From contig JAXLST010000005.1 of the NCBI GenBank assembly GCA_046330435.1, forward strand, positions 310,001-374,000: 64,000 bases of DNA. The letters are read 5' to 3'. This document shows, in pieces, positions 33,735 to 42,252 of the stretch (position 1 is the stretch's first letter; each line of letters opens with the position of its first letter). This DNA is from Ga0077560 sp046330435. GTDB taxonomy: Bacteria > Actinomycetota > Thermoleophilia > Miltoncostaeales > Miltoncostaeaceae. The translations under genes and the position numbers were made by a program. Below the pieces are notes generated by a model. It was given only the letters and a program-made list of their open reading frames with translations, was not told the origin of the DNA and did no database searches.

Positions 33735-34718
33735 GTGCGGCCGACGACGCTCATGCGGGTGCTGCTCCTCGCCGGCGCGCTGCTGGCGGCCGCCGCACTG
33801 ACCGACGTCCGGGCCGTCCTCGACGCGGTGTCCCGCGCCGACCCGGCCTGGCTGTTGCTGGTGGGGATCGCCACCGGCGTGTCGACGGTCGCGAAGGCGC
33901 TCACCTGGCGCGGATGCCTCGCGGCGCTGCCCGGCGCGGGACCGGTTCGCCGCACCGACCTGCTGGGACCCTTCCTGGTGGGGGCCCTGGTGAACGCCGG
34001 CACCCCGGCCAGGGCCGGCGACGCCCTCCGGGTGACCATGGCCCGCCGTGCCGTGCGCCGGCGCGGCGGCGACGTCGGGCTCGCCGAGGTCGCGGGGTCC
34101 GTGGTGGCCGAGCACCTCGTGTCGACCGCGGTGTGGGGTGCCCTGGTGGTGTGCGTCGCGCCGCTCCTGCCCTTGCCCGCCGAGGTGCGGGCGGCGGCAG
34201 CGGCGATCGGCGCCGCCGCGGTCGCGCTCATCGTCGTGGCGGCCCGGGGCGGCACGGCCCCGCGCGCGCCGCTGCCGGCCGGCCGCATCCGCGGCGCCGT
34301 CCGCGACGCGGTGTCGGCGATCCACCACGCGGCATGCGCCATCCGGGGCCCACGGGTCTTCGCCGAGGTCACCGCGTCGGCCGTCCTGCACTGGGTGGGC
34401 CAGTGGGCGGCGGTGTGGGCCGTCCTCGCGGGCTGTGGGATGCCCGGGCTGGGGCCGCTGGTGGCGGCGGGCGTGGTGGTGGCGGTCGCGCTCGCCCATG
34501 CGCTCCCGGTCACGCCCGGCGGGATCGGGACCGTCCAGGCGGGCGTCGCGCTCCCGCTGATCGCCGCCGGCGTCGCCGGGCCCGAGGCCCTCGCGGCCGG
34601 CGTCGTGCTCCAGGGCGTGGAGACCGCTGTGCACGCGGCGGCGGGGCTGCTGTTCCTGACCCGGCCCGGAAGGACCCCGGCGGGATCAGCGGCGGACGAG
34701 CACCTCCCGCCGGCGTGA
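33735..34718 (+). CDS. lysylphosphatidylglycerol synthase-like flippase-type membrane protein (UPF0104)
   Basis: 327 residues, about eight hydrophobic segments. Family marks: GALVNAGTPARAGDALRV near residue 80, VVAEHLVSTAVWGALVV near 120, and ALPVTPGGIGTVQAGVAL near 270. It is the membrane half of MprF-type proteins; here no catalytic aminoacyltransferase half. GTG 33735 has GGGGAG 6 bases upstream; ATG 33729 overlaps that site. TAGCGT at 33703-33708 is a likely -10. The 3' end overlaps the convergent deacetylase gene by 33 bases. Confidence 0.83.
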   Translation: MRPTTLMRVLLLAGALLAAAALTDVRAVLDAVSRADPAWLLLVGIATGVSTVAKALTWRGCLAALPGAGPVRRTDLLGPFLVGALVNAGTPARAGDALRVTMARRAVRRRGGDVGLAEVAGSVVAEHLVSTAVWGALVVCVAPLLPLPAEVRAAAAAIGAAAVALIVVAARGGTAPRAPLPAGRIRGAVRDAVSAIHHAACAIRGPRVFAEVTASAVLHWVGQWAAVWAVLAGCGMPGLGPLVAAGVVVAVALAHALPVTPGGIGTVQAGVALPLIAAGVAGPEALAAGVVLQGVETAVHAAAGLLFLTRPGRTPAGSAADEHLPPA

Positions 34719-35429
34719 GGCCGTCGCCGCCCGTGCGGGCGGGTGCAGCAGGTCCCGGTGCCGCGCCGGGATGCGCCACTGCCGGGCCAGCGCGATCAGC
34801 AGCGGCCGGATCGCGGCCGTGAGCCTGGGGTGGCGGAGATCCGCCGGGTGCAGGTCGAGCCGCACCGCCGCGCAGGGGGCGAGCACCGTGGCGGCGAGCC
34901 GTGCCGCGGCCGGGCTGAGCACCCGCCGGGCGGCGGTCGACGCCCCCAGCCCCAGGCTCGGGAGGTGCTCCACGACGCCCGGGGCGCGCAACCGCCCGCG
35001 CGTCGCCCACCACTCCAGACCGGTGGCGTCGCATCCGGCGTCGAGGATCGCGGGGTGCAGATACGCCGGCGCGATGAACCCGTGCGCCTCCAGGCCCTGG
35101 TGGCCCAGGGCCTCCACCGCCTCGCGCAGCCTCCGGCCGATCCCCGCGGCCCCCAGCCCGGGGTGGAACTCGCCGCCGTCGCCACCCCGACGGTCGAGGT
35201 GGTCGAGCCCGTGGAGCACGATCTCGTCGCCACGGCCCTCCCTCCACTGCAGCCAGGACCGGGCGGGGGCGGTCCACCGTGCGTCGCCGTGGTACCGGGG
35301 CACGACGAGCAGGCTCACCGGGACGGGTCCGAGCACCTCCTCGACGATCCCACGGAGGCCACGGCACTCGGGGAGCGTCGCCGGGGCGACGTTATGGATC
35401 GCGACGATGAGCCGCCGGGTGCCCGTCAT
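34686..35429 (-). CDS. polysaccharide deacetylase-like protein (DUF2334)
   Basis: 247 residues. N-terminal IVAIHNVAPATLPECRG is the family's HDVxP-like strand (here His-Asn rather than His-Asp), with EIVLHGLDHLDRRG (metal His region), GFIAPAYLHPAIL and AVRLDLHPADLRHP near the C-terminus. Deacetylases of this type remove acetyl groups from surface glycans; the Asp-to-Asn change at the first motif could affect activity. Last gene of the glycan operon, coupled by ATGA to the glycosyltransferase. Confidence 0.83.
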   Translation of the reverse strand: MTGTRRLIVAIHNVAPATLPECRGLRGIVEEVLGPVPVSLLVVPRYHGDARWTAPARSWLQWREGRGDEIVLHGLDHLDRRGGDGGEFHPGLGAAGIGRRLREAVEALGHQGLEAHGFIAPAYLHPAILDAGCDATGLEWWATRGRLRAPGVVEHLPSLGLGASTAARRVLSPAAARLAATVLAPCAAVRLDLHPADLRHPRLTAAIRPLLIALARQWRIPARHRDLLHPPARAATASRRREVLVRR

Positions 35430-36544
35430 GCCGCCAGCTCCCGGTACAGCGCCCACTCGCGGGCGAAGACGTGGCGCCAGTCCGCCTCGTCCGTGTCCCA
35501 CATCGGCGGGGCGCTCGCCAGCGCCGCCCTGACGCCGTCGGCGAGCGCCGAGGCGTCGCCCGGCGCGACGAGGACGCCTCCGCGGCCCCCGACGGTGAGG
35601 CGGGGACCGGGGGAGTCTGCGGCGACGACCCGGCATCCGGCCGCGAGCGCCTCCAGCGGCGCCAGCCCGAAGGGCTCCCAGGGGGTGGGGTGCACGAAGC
35701 AGTCCGCCGAGGCCATCAGCGTGGCCAGCGCGGTGCGGTCCGCGAGATGCCCGAGCAGGACGATCCGGTCGTCGACCTCCAGGCGCCGTGCCTCCCGCAT
35801 GAGCCGCGACCGGGCGGCGCCGGTGCCGGCGACCGCCAGGACGTGGCCGGGGCCGAGCAGCGCGAGGGTCCGGGGCAGGAGCTCCACGCGCTTCTCGCTC
35901 GACAGGCGCCCCGCGTAGAGCAGCAGGTGGCGTCCCGTCTCGCCCAGCAGCGCCGTCCGGACGGCGGGATCGGGCATGGCGGCCGTGAAGAGCGCGCTGT
36001 CGATGCCCAGCGGCGAGACGGTCACGGGCACCGACAGGTGCGCCGGCAGGAGGTCCGCCATCCCCGGCGTCGCCACGAGGACGTGGTCGGCCGCGCGCAC
36101 CCCCCGGCGCTCCAGCTGCTCGAGGAGCCCGGCGAGCGGGCGCCGCGCCGGGCGGGCGACGCCCGACACCGCCGCGGGCAGGCTGGAGTGGCAGAACATG
36201 GCGACCGGGACGCCCCGGCTCCGCGCCCAGCGGGCGACGGTCACCGGGAAGGAGACCGGGTCGTGCAGCACGATCACGTCCGGCTCCAGCAGGTCGAGCT
36301 CGGTGAGGATCGCCCCGGGCCGGACCGCGACGCGATAGCCCCAGCGCGACGACGGCGTCCGGCCGCGCACGGTCCGCCCGCACCCCTGCGGGAAGGGCTC
36401 GCGCCCCGCCAGCTCCCCGGTCACCACCGCCGCGTGGTCCCGGCCGTTGCGCACGGCCCAGGCGGCCTTCGCGTGCAGGTAGGTCCGGATCCCGCCCGAG
36501 GTGGGCGAGTACCACTGCGTGACGTCCACGACGCGCGGGCTCAT
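35426..36544 (-). CDS. glycosyltransferase family 4
   Basis: 372 residues with two Rossmann halves. N-terminal RVVDVTQWYSPTSGGIRTYL binds the acceptor; the donor half has LLLYAGRLSSEKRVELLPRTL (~212), VLLGHLADR and the retaining-GT motif PTPWEPFGLAPLEALAAGCRV (~292-312, EPFGLAPLE core). Similar to phosphatidylinositol mannosyltransferase-type enzymes. ATG overlaps the stop of the upstream fusion gene (ATGA). Confidence 0.92.
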   Translation of the reverse strand: MSPRVVDVTQWYSPTSGGIRTYLHAKAAWAVRNGRDHAAVVTGELAGREPFPQGCGRTVRGRTPSSRWGYRVAVRPGAILTELDLLEPDVIVLHDPVSFPVTVARWARSRGVPVAMFCHSSLPAAVSGVARPARRPLAGLLEQLERRGVRAADHVLVATPGMADLLPAHLSVPVTVSPLGIDSALFTAAMPDPAVRTALLGETGRHLLLYAGRLSSEKRVELLPRTLALLGPGHVLAVAGTGAARSRLMREARRLEVDDRIVLLGHLADRTALATLMASADCFVHPTPWEPFGLAPLEALAAGCRVVAADSPGPRLTVGGRGGVLVAPGDASALADGVRAALASAPPMWDTDEADWRHVFAREWALYRELAA

Positions 36545-38994
36545 GCCGCCCCCGCCCCGTCGAGGCCGGCGCGCCATGCCGATGCCGGGTCGGGTCCCGG
36601 GGGTGCCGCCCGGTCGAGCACCTGTTCGTAGCTCGCCAGGAGCCCCTCGAACACCTCGTCCCAGCCGGGCCGCCGGCCGGCGGCCTCGCGGCCGGCCTCA
36701 CCCATTGCCCGGCGCCGGCCGGGCCGGTCCGCGAGCGTGGCGATCGCCTCGGCGAAGGCCGCCGCGTCACCGGCCGGGACGACCAGGCCGGTGACACCGT
36801 CCTCCACCGACTCCCGGGCGCCCCCGCGGTCGCTCACGATCACGGGGAGGCCGCTGGCCGCCGCCTCCAGCGCCACCTGCCCGAAGGTCTCCGTCGCGGA
36901 CGGCAGGCAGAAGATGTCCGAGGCCGCGTACGCCGCGGCGAGGGCCGGGCCGCGCAGGCTCCCCATGAACCGGTGCGGCGTGCCCTCCAGCGCGGACGCG
37001 AGGGATCGCCGGTACGGGCCGTCGCCCACGATCGCGAGACGCAGGTCGGGGCGCCGCACGGCTGCCCGCCGGAACGCGTCCGCGAGGACGTCGAGCCCCT
37101 TCTCACGTGAGATGCGGCCGACGTACAGGACGATGGTGGCGTCGCGGCCGCCCATCCTGTGGCGGGCCACCCAGCCGCCCCGGCCGGGGCCGAAGGCCGA
37201 CAGATCGGCGCCCCGCCCGAAGATGAACAGACGCGAGGGGTGCACGCCCTGGTCCATGAGGCCGGCGCCGGTCGCGCGGGTGGGGACGTACACCCGCCTG
37301 GCCTGCGAGTAGAACCATCCCACCGCGCGCGCCGTGAGCTCCGCCGCGAGGCGGTCGCCGGTGAGGTGCATCGCGTACTCCGCGAGCTCGGTGTGGTGGG
37401 AGGCGACGAAGGGCAGGTTGAGCGTCCGCGCCACGGCGAGGGCGGCCAGCCCCATCGGCCCGGGCGTCGCCGCGTGCACCACGTCCGCCCCGGATCGCTC
37501 CACGGCGTCCAGGACATCCAGCAGCGACGGCACGCCGAGGGTCCAGTCCGGGTCGGCGTACGCCGGCACCGGCAGGTCGGCCACCGAGCGCAGCCGGATG
37601 AGGCCGGGCGCCGAGGACGCGGTCGCCGCGGGCGCGATCACCGTGACCGGGGCGTCGGGGATGCCGGCGCTCCACGCGGCGAGGCGGCGCATGGTCCCCG
37701 CCGCGCCGTTGAGCTGGTCGAAGGTGTCGGTGAGCACCGCGGCCCGCACCGGCCCGGAGTTCACGCGGGCGCCGGGGACGCCGAACCAGGCGTCCTGGAA
37801 CTCCTGCGCGTGGTCGCGCTCCGCCCGCATCCAGCGCGATGCCAGGAGGTACGGGGCGGCGAGCGCCGCCGCGCCGGCCAGCGCGTCGCCACGCGCGGGC
37901 AGGTTCCCCATGGCGAACCCGTCCGGATCGAGGGCGGCGCCGAGCGCCTGCTCGTGGAGCCACCCGGCGACCAGCCGCAGCCGTTCCCGTGAGCGGTCGG
38001 CGCTTTCGGGCCGGCGGCCGATCCGCCGGTAGCTCCGGACCATCGCCCGGTCCGCCCGGATCCGGTCGGCGATGCCCGCCCCCCATCCCCCGCCGGCCCC
38101 GCCGTCCCCGGCCGCCGGGACGTCCTGCTTGAGCAGCTCGCCCACGATCCCGCGCAGGCCCTCGGGAATGCGCAGCACGCCCGAGGTGGTGAGCTGGGTG
38201 AGGAAGAGGGTCCCGATCGAGTGGGCGAGCGCCGTCGGGCTCCCGTGGCGACCCTTCGGGGTCGTGCGGCCGGCCCGGAGGTGGTCCAGGAGCGCGGCGG
38301 GCGTCGCGGCGAAGGGGGTCTCCGTCCACGTCGCGGCGGCCTCGAGCACCGAGTGGTCGTCGCTGCCGCCCGTGAGCGCGGGCGGCCCGGCACCGCGCGG
38401 GACGATGCCGTGCTTCTCGGCGAGCCTCCCGAGCAGGGCGGCGCTCGCCGACTGCGCGATCCGCACCGCCACGTCGTTGCCCAGCGGCGGGCGGTACCCG
38501 TTGCGCCCCTCCCACATCCGGAACAGCAGCAGGCACCGTTCCAGGTGGTCGGCGGTGAGCTCGTCGCCCACCCGGTGGAGGGGGTGCGCGAGCGCGTGGG
38601 GCAGGTCGCGCCGCTCCAGCTCCGCAACCAGCTCGTAAACGTCGGCGCGGGCGCGGTCGAGGTCCGTCCAGGCGGCGTCATCGACGCCCCACGCGAGGAC
38701 GTGGAGGGGCACCCGGTCCTCGGGGAACCAGGTGGTGATCTCGACCCCGACCACCACGTCGGGGTGGTGCGCGATCTCCATCGCCCCCGAGACGGTGTTG
38801 TGGTCGGTGAGGGTGACGAGGTCCATGCCGCGTTCCTTGCAGACCCGGTACGCGACGTGGGGGTCCACGAAGGACTCGGGCATCACGGCCCGGGACAGGA
38901 ACCAGCTGCCGGTGTCGGTCGACGCCCGCGAATGCAGGTGCAGATCGACGCGGGTGGTGCTCGGGACGGTGCTGCGGGGAGGGATCAGGCCCAC
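36541..38994 (-). CDS. PHP-domain / glycosyltransferase family 4 fusion
   Basis: 817 residues. Residues ~15-270 are a PHP phosphoesterase domain: RVDLHLHSRASTD, LVTLTDHNTVSGA, VVGVEITTWFP, ALAHPLHRVG and TGGSDDHSVLEA supply the metal ligands. A helical middle region (~280-425) follows. Residues ~430-800 form a GT4 glycosyltransferase (VLTDTFDQLNGAAGTMRRLA, FVASHHTELAEYAM, LYVGRISREKGLDVLADAF, CLPSATETFGQVALEAAASG). The PHP half could remove a phosphate linked to the glycan or lipid made by the GT half. GTG 38994 has GAGGAG 8 bases upstream. First gene of a three-gene operon. Confidence 0.9.
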   Translation of the reverse strand: MGLIPPRSTVPSTTRVDLHLHSRASTDTGSWFLSRAVMPESFVDPHVAYRVCKERGMDLVTLTDHNTVSGAMEIAHHPDVVVGVEITTWFPEDRVPLHVLAWGVDDAAWTDLDRARADVYELVAELERRDLPHALAHPLHRVGDELTADHLERCLLLFRMWEGRNGYRPPLGNDVAVRIAQSASAALLGRLAEKHGIVPRGAGPPALTGGSDDHSVLEAAATWTETPFAATPAALLDHLRAGRTTPKGRHGSPTALAHSIGTLFLTQLTTSGVLRIPEGLRGIVGELLKQDVPAAGDGGAGGGWGAGIADRIRADRAMVRSYRRIGRRPESADRSRERLRLVAGWLHEQALGAALDPDGFAMGNLPARGDALAGAAALAAPYLLASRWMRAERDHAQEFQDAWFGVPGARVNSGPVRAAVLTDTFDQLNGAAGTMRRLAAWSAGIPDAPVTVIAPAATASSAPGLIRLRSVADLPVPAYADPDWTLGVPSLLDVLDAVERSGADVVHAATPGPMGLAALAVARTLNLPFVASHHTELAEYAMHLTGDRLAAELTARAVGWFYSQARRVYVPTRATGAGLMDQGVHPSRLFIFGRGADLSAFGPGRGGWVARHRMGGRDATIVLYVGRISREKGLDVLADAFRRAAVRRPDLRLAIVGDGPYRRSLASALEGTPHRFMGSLRGPALAAAYAASDIFCLPSATETFGQVALEAAASGLPVIVSDRGGARESVEDGVTGLVVPAGDAAAFAEAIATLADRPGRRRAMGEAGREAAGRRPGWDEVFEGLLASYEQVLDRAAPPGPDPASAWRAGLDGAGAA

Positions 38995-39152
38995 CAGGAC
39001 GGCTCCTCGGCGTCGCCCGGCCCCGCCGGTTCTCCCCGGTCGGAGCCGGAGTGCAGGTCGGCCCGGACGCTGCCAGCCCCGGTCCGCCCCACCGGTTACA
39101 TCCCGGTGGAGGCGGCGTGACGGCCATGCCACACGGCCGTCTCCCGCGATGC

Positions 39153-39196
39153 GTTCACAAGTGGTTCACAACAGGGCCACCGGCTGGTCACCCGAT
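39153..39196 (+). promoter_or_regulatory. PHO box: four phased 11-base direct repeats upstream of pstS
   Basis: Repeats in perfect 11-base register: GTTCACAAGTG (39153), GTTCACAACAG (39164), GGCCACCGGCT (39175) and GGTCACCCGAT (39186). The first two match the actinobacterial PhoP unit G(T/G)TCAC closely, the third is weak, the fourth good. The array ends 17 bases before the TACCGT -10, taking the place of a -35 element, as expected for activation by phosphorylated PhoP in low phosphate. Confidence 0.75.
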
Positions 39197-39213
39197 CCGC
39201 CCGCCCGGCGATC

Positions 39214-39219
39214 TACCGT
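39214..39219 (+). promoter_or_regulatory. -10 element of pstS (TACCGT)
   Basis: TACCGT follows the PHO-box array by 17 bases. Transcription from ~39226 gives a leader of ~55 bases carrying AAGGAG (39265-39270) 10 bases before the pstS ATG. Confidence 0.55.
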
Positions 39220-39280
39220 CCCGGTCGAGACGGGGTCACCCCCCGCACGCCCGCAGTCCCGACCAAGGAGAACCCCCCGA

Positions 39281-40255
39281 ATGGCCCTGATCCGCCGCCG
39301 TCGCCGCATGGCCCTCGCCGCCGTCGCGACGACCCTCACCCTCGGAATGATCGCCGCCGGCTGCGGCAGCGACTCCGGAGGCTCCACCGGCTCCGGCGGG
39401 GGGGACCTCTCGGGCAAGATCGCCATCGACGGCTCGTCGACGGTCGGCCCGCTCACCTCGGCCGTCGCCGAGGACTTCAACGGCGACAACCCGGGCGTGG
39501 ACATCACGGTCGGCACCTCCGGGACCGGCGGTGGCTTCGAGGTGTTCTGCAAGGGCGAGACCGACATCTCCGACGCCTCTCGCGAGATCAAGGACGAGGA
39601 GGCCAAGGCCTGCGCCGACGGCGGCGTCGAGTACGAGGAGTTCCGCGTCGCGTCCGACGGCATCACCGTGGTCACCAAGAAGGGCGGGGCGGTCGGCGAC
39701 GACCTCAACCTCACCCTCGACCAGCTCAAGGCGATCTGGAGCAAGGGCTCCAAGGTCAACAACTGGAGCCAGATCCCGGGCGGCGGCTTCCCCAGCGCCA
39801 AGCTCACCCTCGCGGGCCCGGACTCCCAGTCCGGCACCTACGACTTCTTCAACGAGACGGTGCTCGGCAAGGACGCCGCCGGCGAGGTCCTCTCCCCGCG
39901 CCAGGACTACTCGGCGTCCGCCGACGACAACGTCACGGTGAAGGCCGTCACCGGCTCCGAGCAGGGCCTCGGCTACTTCGGCTTCTCGTACTACGAGGAG
40001 AACGCCGACACCCTGGACGACATCGCCGTGGAGGGCGTGAAGCCCTCGGCCGAGACGATCACCGACGGCAGCTACCCGCTCTCGCGGCCGCTGTACATCT
40101 ACGTGAGCAAGGCCTCGCTGAAGAAGCCCGAGGTCGTCGCGTTCGTGAAGTACTACATCCAGAACGCCACCTCCCTCGCCGAGGAGCTGCAGTTCGTCCC
40201 CGCGCCGCAGGACTCCCTGGACGCGGACGCCACCAAGCTCGCGGCGTACGAGTAG
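39281..40255 (+). CDS. pstS: phosphate ABC transporter substrate-binding lipoprotein
   Basis: 324 residues. Lipoprotein signal ending in LGMIAAGC, Gly/Ser linker, then a phosphate-binding fold: KIAIDGSSTVGPLTSAVAEDF, TVGTSGTGGGFEVFCKGETDI and SQSGTYDFF, the loops that hydrogen-bond phosphate. Anchored outside the membrane, it hands phosphate to PstC/PstA. AAGGAG ribosome site. It leads pstSCAB and lies under a PHO box. Its TAG stop is part of a -10-like hexamer for pstC. Confidence 0.97.
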   Translation: MALIRRRRRMALAAVATTLTLGMIAAGCGSDSGGSTGSGGGDLSGKIAIDGSSTVGPLTSAVAEDFNGDNPGVDITVGTSGTGGGFEVFCKGETDISDASREIKDEEAKACADGGVEYEEFRVASDGITVVTKKGGAVGDDLNLTLDQLKAIWSKGSKVNNWSQIPGGGFPSAKLTLAGPDSQSGTYDFFNETVLGKDAAGEVLSPRQDYSASADDNVTVKAVTGSEQGLGYFGFSYYEENADTLDDIAVEGVKPSAETITDGSYPLSRPLYIYVSKASLKKPEVVAFVKYYIQNATSLAEELQFVPAPQDSLDADATKLAAYE

Positions 40256-40258
40256 GCT
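40253..40258 (+). promoter_or_regulatory. -10-like TAGGCT overlapping the pstS stop codon
   Basis: The hexamer begins with the TAG stop of pstS and ends exactly 7 bases before the GTG of pstC, which lacks a ribosome site. This could give a separate leaderless pstCAB mRNA in addition to read-through from pstS. Confidence 0.4.
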
Positions 40259-40265
40259 CGACCGC

Positions 40266-41189
40266 GTGACCACTCGGTCGACGTCAGAGCCGGCGGGCCT
40301 CCGGGCCCGCCGGTTCCGGCCGGCCGAGCAGGGGGTCGTCCTCCTGCTCGCAGCCGCCGCCACGATCTCCGTCCTCATCACGGTGGGGATCGTCTTCACC
40401 CTCATCGAGGAGGGCTCCGGCTTCTGGGGCTCCGTGTCGGTGTGGGACTTCTTCACGGGAACCGAGTGGTTCCCGGTCGAGAAGGTCTACGGCGTCCTGC
40501 CGCTGCTCTCGGCCTCGATCCTCATCGCCGTCCTCGCCGCGATCGTGGCGGTCCCGATCGGCCTCGGCTCGGCGATCTACCTGTCCGAGTACGCGGGAGA
40601 GCGAACCCGCCGCATCGTGAAGCCGATCCTCGAGCTCCTCGCCGGGATGCCGACGATCGTGCTCGGCTTCTTCGCGCTCAACTCCATCACGCCGGCGCTG
40701 CAGGCGATCGGGATCGTCGCCGACGACCAGCTCTTCAACGCGCTGTCCGCCGGCATCGTCGTGGGCCTCCTCATCGTGCCGCTCATCGCGTCGCTCTCCG
40801 AGGACGCGCTGCGCGCCGTGCCGCAGTCGATGCGTGAGGGCGCCTACGGCCTCGGCGCCACCAAGCGGGTGGTCGCCACCCGGATCGTCTTCCCGGCGGC
40901 CCTGTCGGGGATCATGGCCTCCATCGTCCTGGGGCTCTCCCGGGCGATCGGCGAGACCATGGCCGTGACCCTCGCCGCCGGCACGCAGCCGAACTTCACC
41001 GCGAACCCGACGGAACCCGTGCAGACGATCACCGCCGTGATCGTCGCCGTGTCCAAGGGCGAGGCGACCCGCGGCAGCGACCTCTACACCTCGATCTTCG
41101 CGATCGGCCTCGTCCTCTTCGTCGTGACGCTGGTCATCAACGTGGTCGCGATCAACCTCGTCCGGCGCTACCGGACCGTCTACCACTGA
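40266..41189 (+). CDS. pstC: phosphate ABC transporter permease PstC
   Basis: 307 residues, six TM segments (first ~22-45). Family signatures: LPLLSASILIAVLAAIVAVPIG, AGMPTIVLGFFAL, and the EAA loop region AVPQSMREGAYGLGATKRVV that contacts PstB. Forms the membrane channel with PstA. Ends 2 bases before pstA. Starts with GTG 10 bases after the pstS stop. Confidence 0.97.
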   Translation: MTTRSTSEPAGLRARRFRPAEQGVVLLLAAAATISVLITVGIVFTLIEEGSGFWGSVSVWDFFTGTEWFPVEKVYGVLPLLSASILIAVLAAIVAVPIGLGSAIYLSEYAGERTRRIVKPILELLAGMPTIVLGFFALNSITPALQAIGIVADDQLFNALSAGIVVGLLIVPLIASLSEDALRAVPQSMREGAYGLGATKRVVATRIVFPAALSGIMASIVLGLSRAIGETMAVTLAAGTQPNFTANPTEPVQTITAVIVAVSKGEATRGSDLYTSIFAIGLVLFVVTLVINVVAINLVRRYRTVYH

Positions 41190-41191
41190 CC

Positions 41192-42244
41192 ATGGCGACC
41201 ACCACGCACTCCGCCGCCGACGTGCCGGCCACCCGGCCCCTCGCCAAGAAGCGCTCCCGCCCCGGCGACCAGATCTTCCACGCCGCCGTGTTCGGGGCGC
41301 TGCTCATGGCCCTCGGCGCCCTCGCATGGCTCGCCATCTCGGTGCTCCGCGACGGCCTCGCATCGGTGACGTGGGACTTCCTCACGTCCGCCACGTCCTC
41401 CCGCGCGTCGCGAGCGGGCTTCCTGAACGCCCTGAAGGGCTCGATCGTCCTGATGATGATCACGGTGGTCGTCGCCGTCCCCCTGGGCTTCGCCGCCGCG
41501 ACCTACCTGGAGAAGTTCGCGCCGCTGTCCGGCGACGAGCTCCGCGTCGTCGCCAGCCGCCGGCAGCGCAGCTACGAGGCCCGCGTCGCCGCCGGCCTCA
41601 CCGGCGTGCGCAAGCTGTTCGCCGGGCTCGGCGTCGGCCTCTCCCACATGTGGGCGCGCGTCGGCCCGACCCTCAACCGGGTCCTCGAGGTCAACCTCTC
41701 CAACCTCGCCGCCGTGCCGTCGATCATCTACGGCCTGCTCGGGCTCGCGCTCTTCGTCCAGATCATGGGCATCAGCAAGTCGCTGCTGGCCGGCGGTCTC
41801 ACGCTCGCCATCCTCGTGCTGCCGATCATCATCATCGCCAGCCGCGAGGCGATCCGCGCCGTGCCGCGATCGATCGAGCAGGGCGCCATGGCGCTCGGCG
41901 CCACCCGGTGGCAGGCGATCCGGAGCCAGGTGCTCCCCGCCGCCCTGCCGGGGATGCTCACCGGCACCATCCTCGCGATGTCCCGGGCCATCGGGGAGAC
42001 CGCGCCCCTCGTGGTCGTCGGCGGCGTGGCCTTCGGCACCGCCGTTCCCAGCCTCAACCCCCTCAACGCGGGCGACGAGGCGCTGTTCGCCATGCCCCTG
42101 CAGATCTACACGTGGGTGGACCAGCCCCAGCAGAACCAGTGGGGCCCGCTCGCGGCCGCCGGGATCATCGTCCTGCTCGTGACCCTGGTCGTGATGAACC
42201 TCGTCGCGATCTGGTTGCGCAACCGCTTCACACGACGCTGGTAG
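41192..42244 (+). CDS. pstA: phosphate ABC transporter permease PstA (with loop insertion)
   Basis: 350 residues against about 280-300 in most relatives. The core is standard: LKGSIVLMMITVVVAVPLGF, NLSNLAAVPSIIYGLLGLAL, the EAA loop AVPRSIEQGAMALGATRWQA and AIGETAPLVVVGG. The extra length is a basic insert (~residues 117-165; ELRVVASRRQRSYEARVAAG onward) between a TM helix ending EKFAP and LNRVLEVNLSN. It should face one side of the membrane as an extended loop. Overlaps nothing; starts 2 bases after pstC. Confidence 0.95.
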   Translation: MATTTHSAADVPATRPLAKKRSRPGDQIFHAAVFGALLMALGALAWLAISVLRDGLASVTWDFLTSATSSRASRAGFLNALKGSIVLMMITVVVAVPLGFAAATYLEKFAPLSGDELRVVASRRQRSYEARVAAGLTGVRKLFAGLGVGLSHMWARVGPTLNRVLEVNLSNLAAVPSIIYGLLGLALFVQIMGISKSLLAGGLTLAILVLPIIIIASREAIRAVPRSIEQGAMALGATRWQAIRSQVLPAALPGMLTGTILAMSRAIGETAPLVVVGGVAFGTAVPSLNPLNAGDEALFAMPLQIYTWVDQPQQNQWGPLAAAGIIVLLVTLVVMNLVAIWLRNRFTRRW

Positions 42245-42252
42245 GAGCCGCT

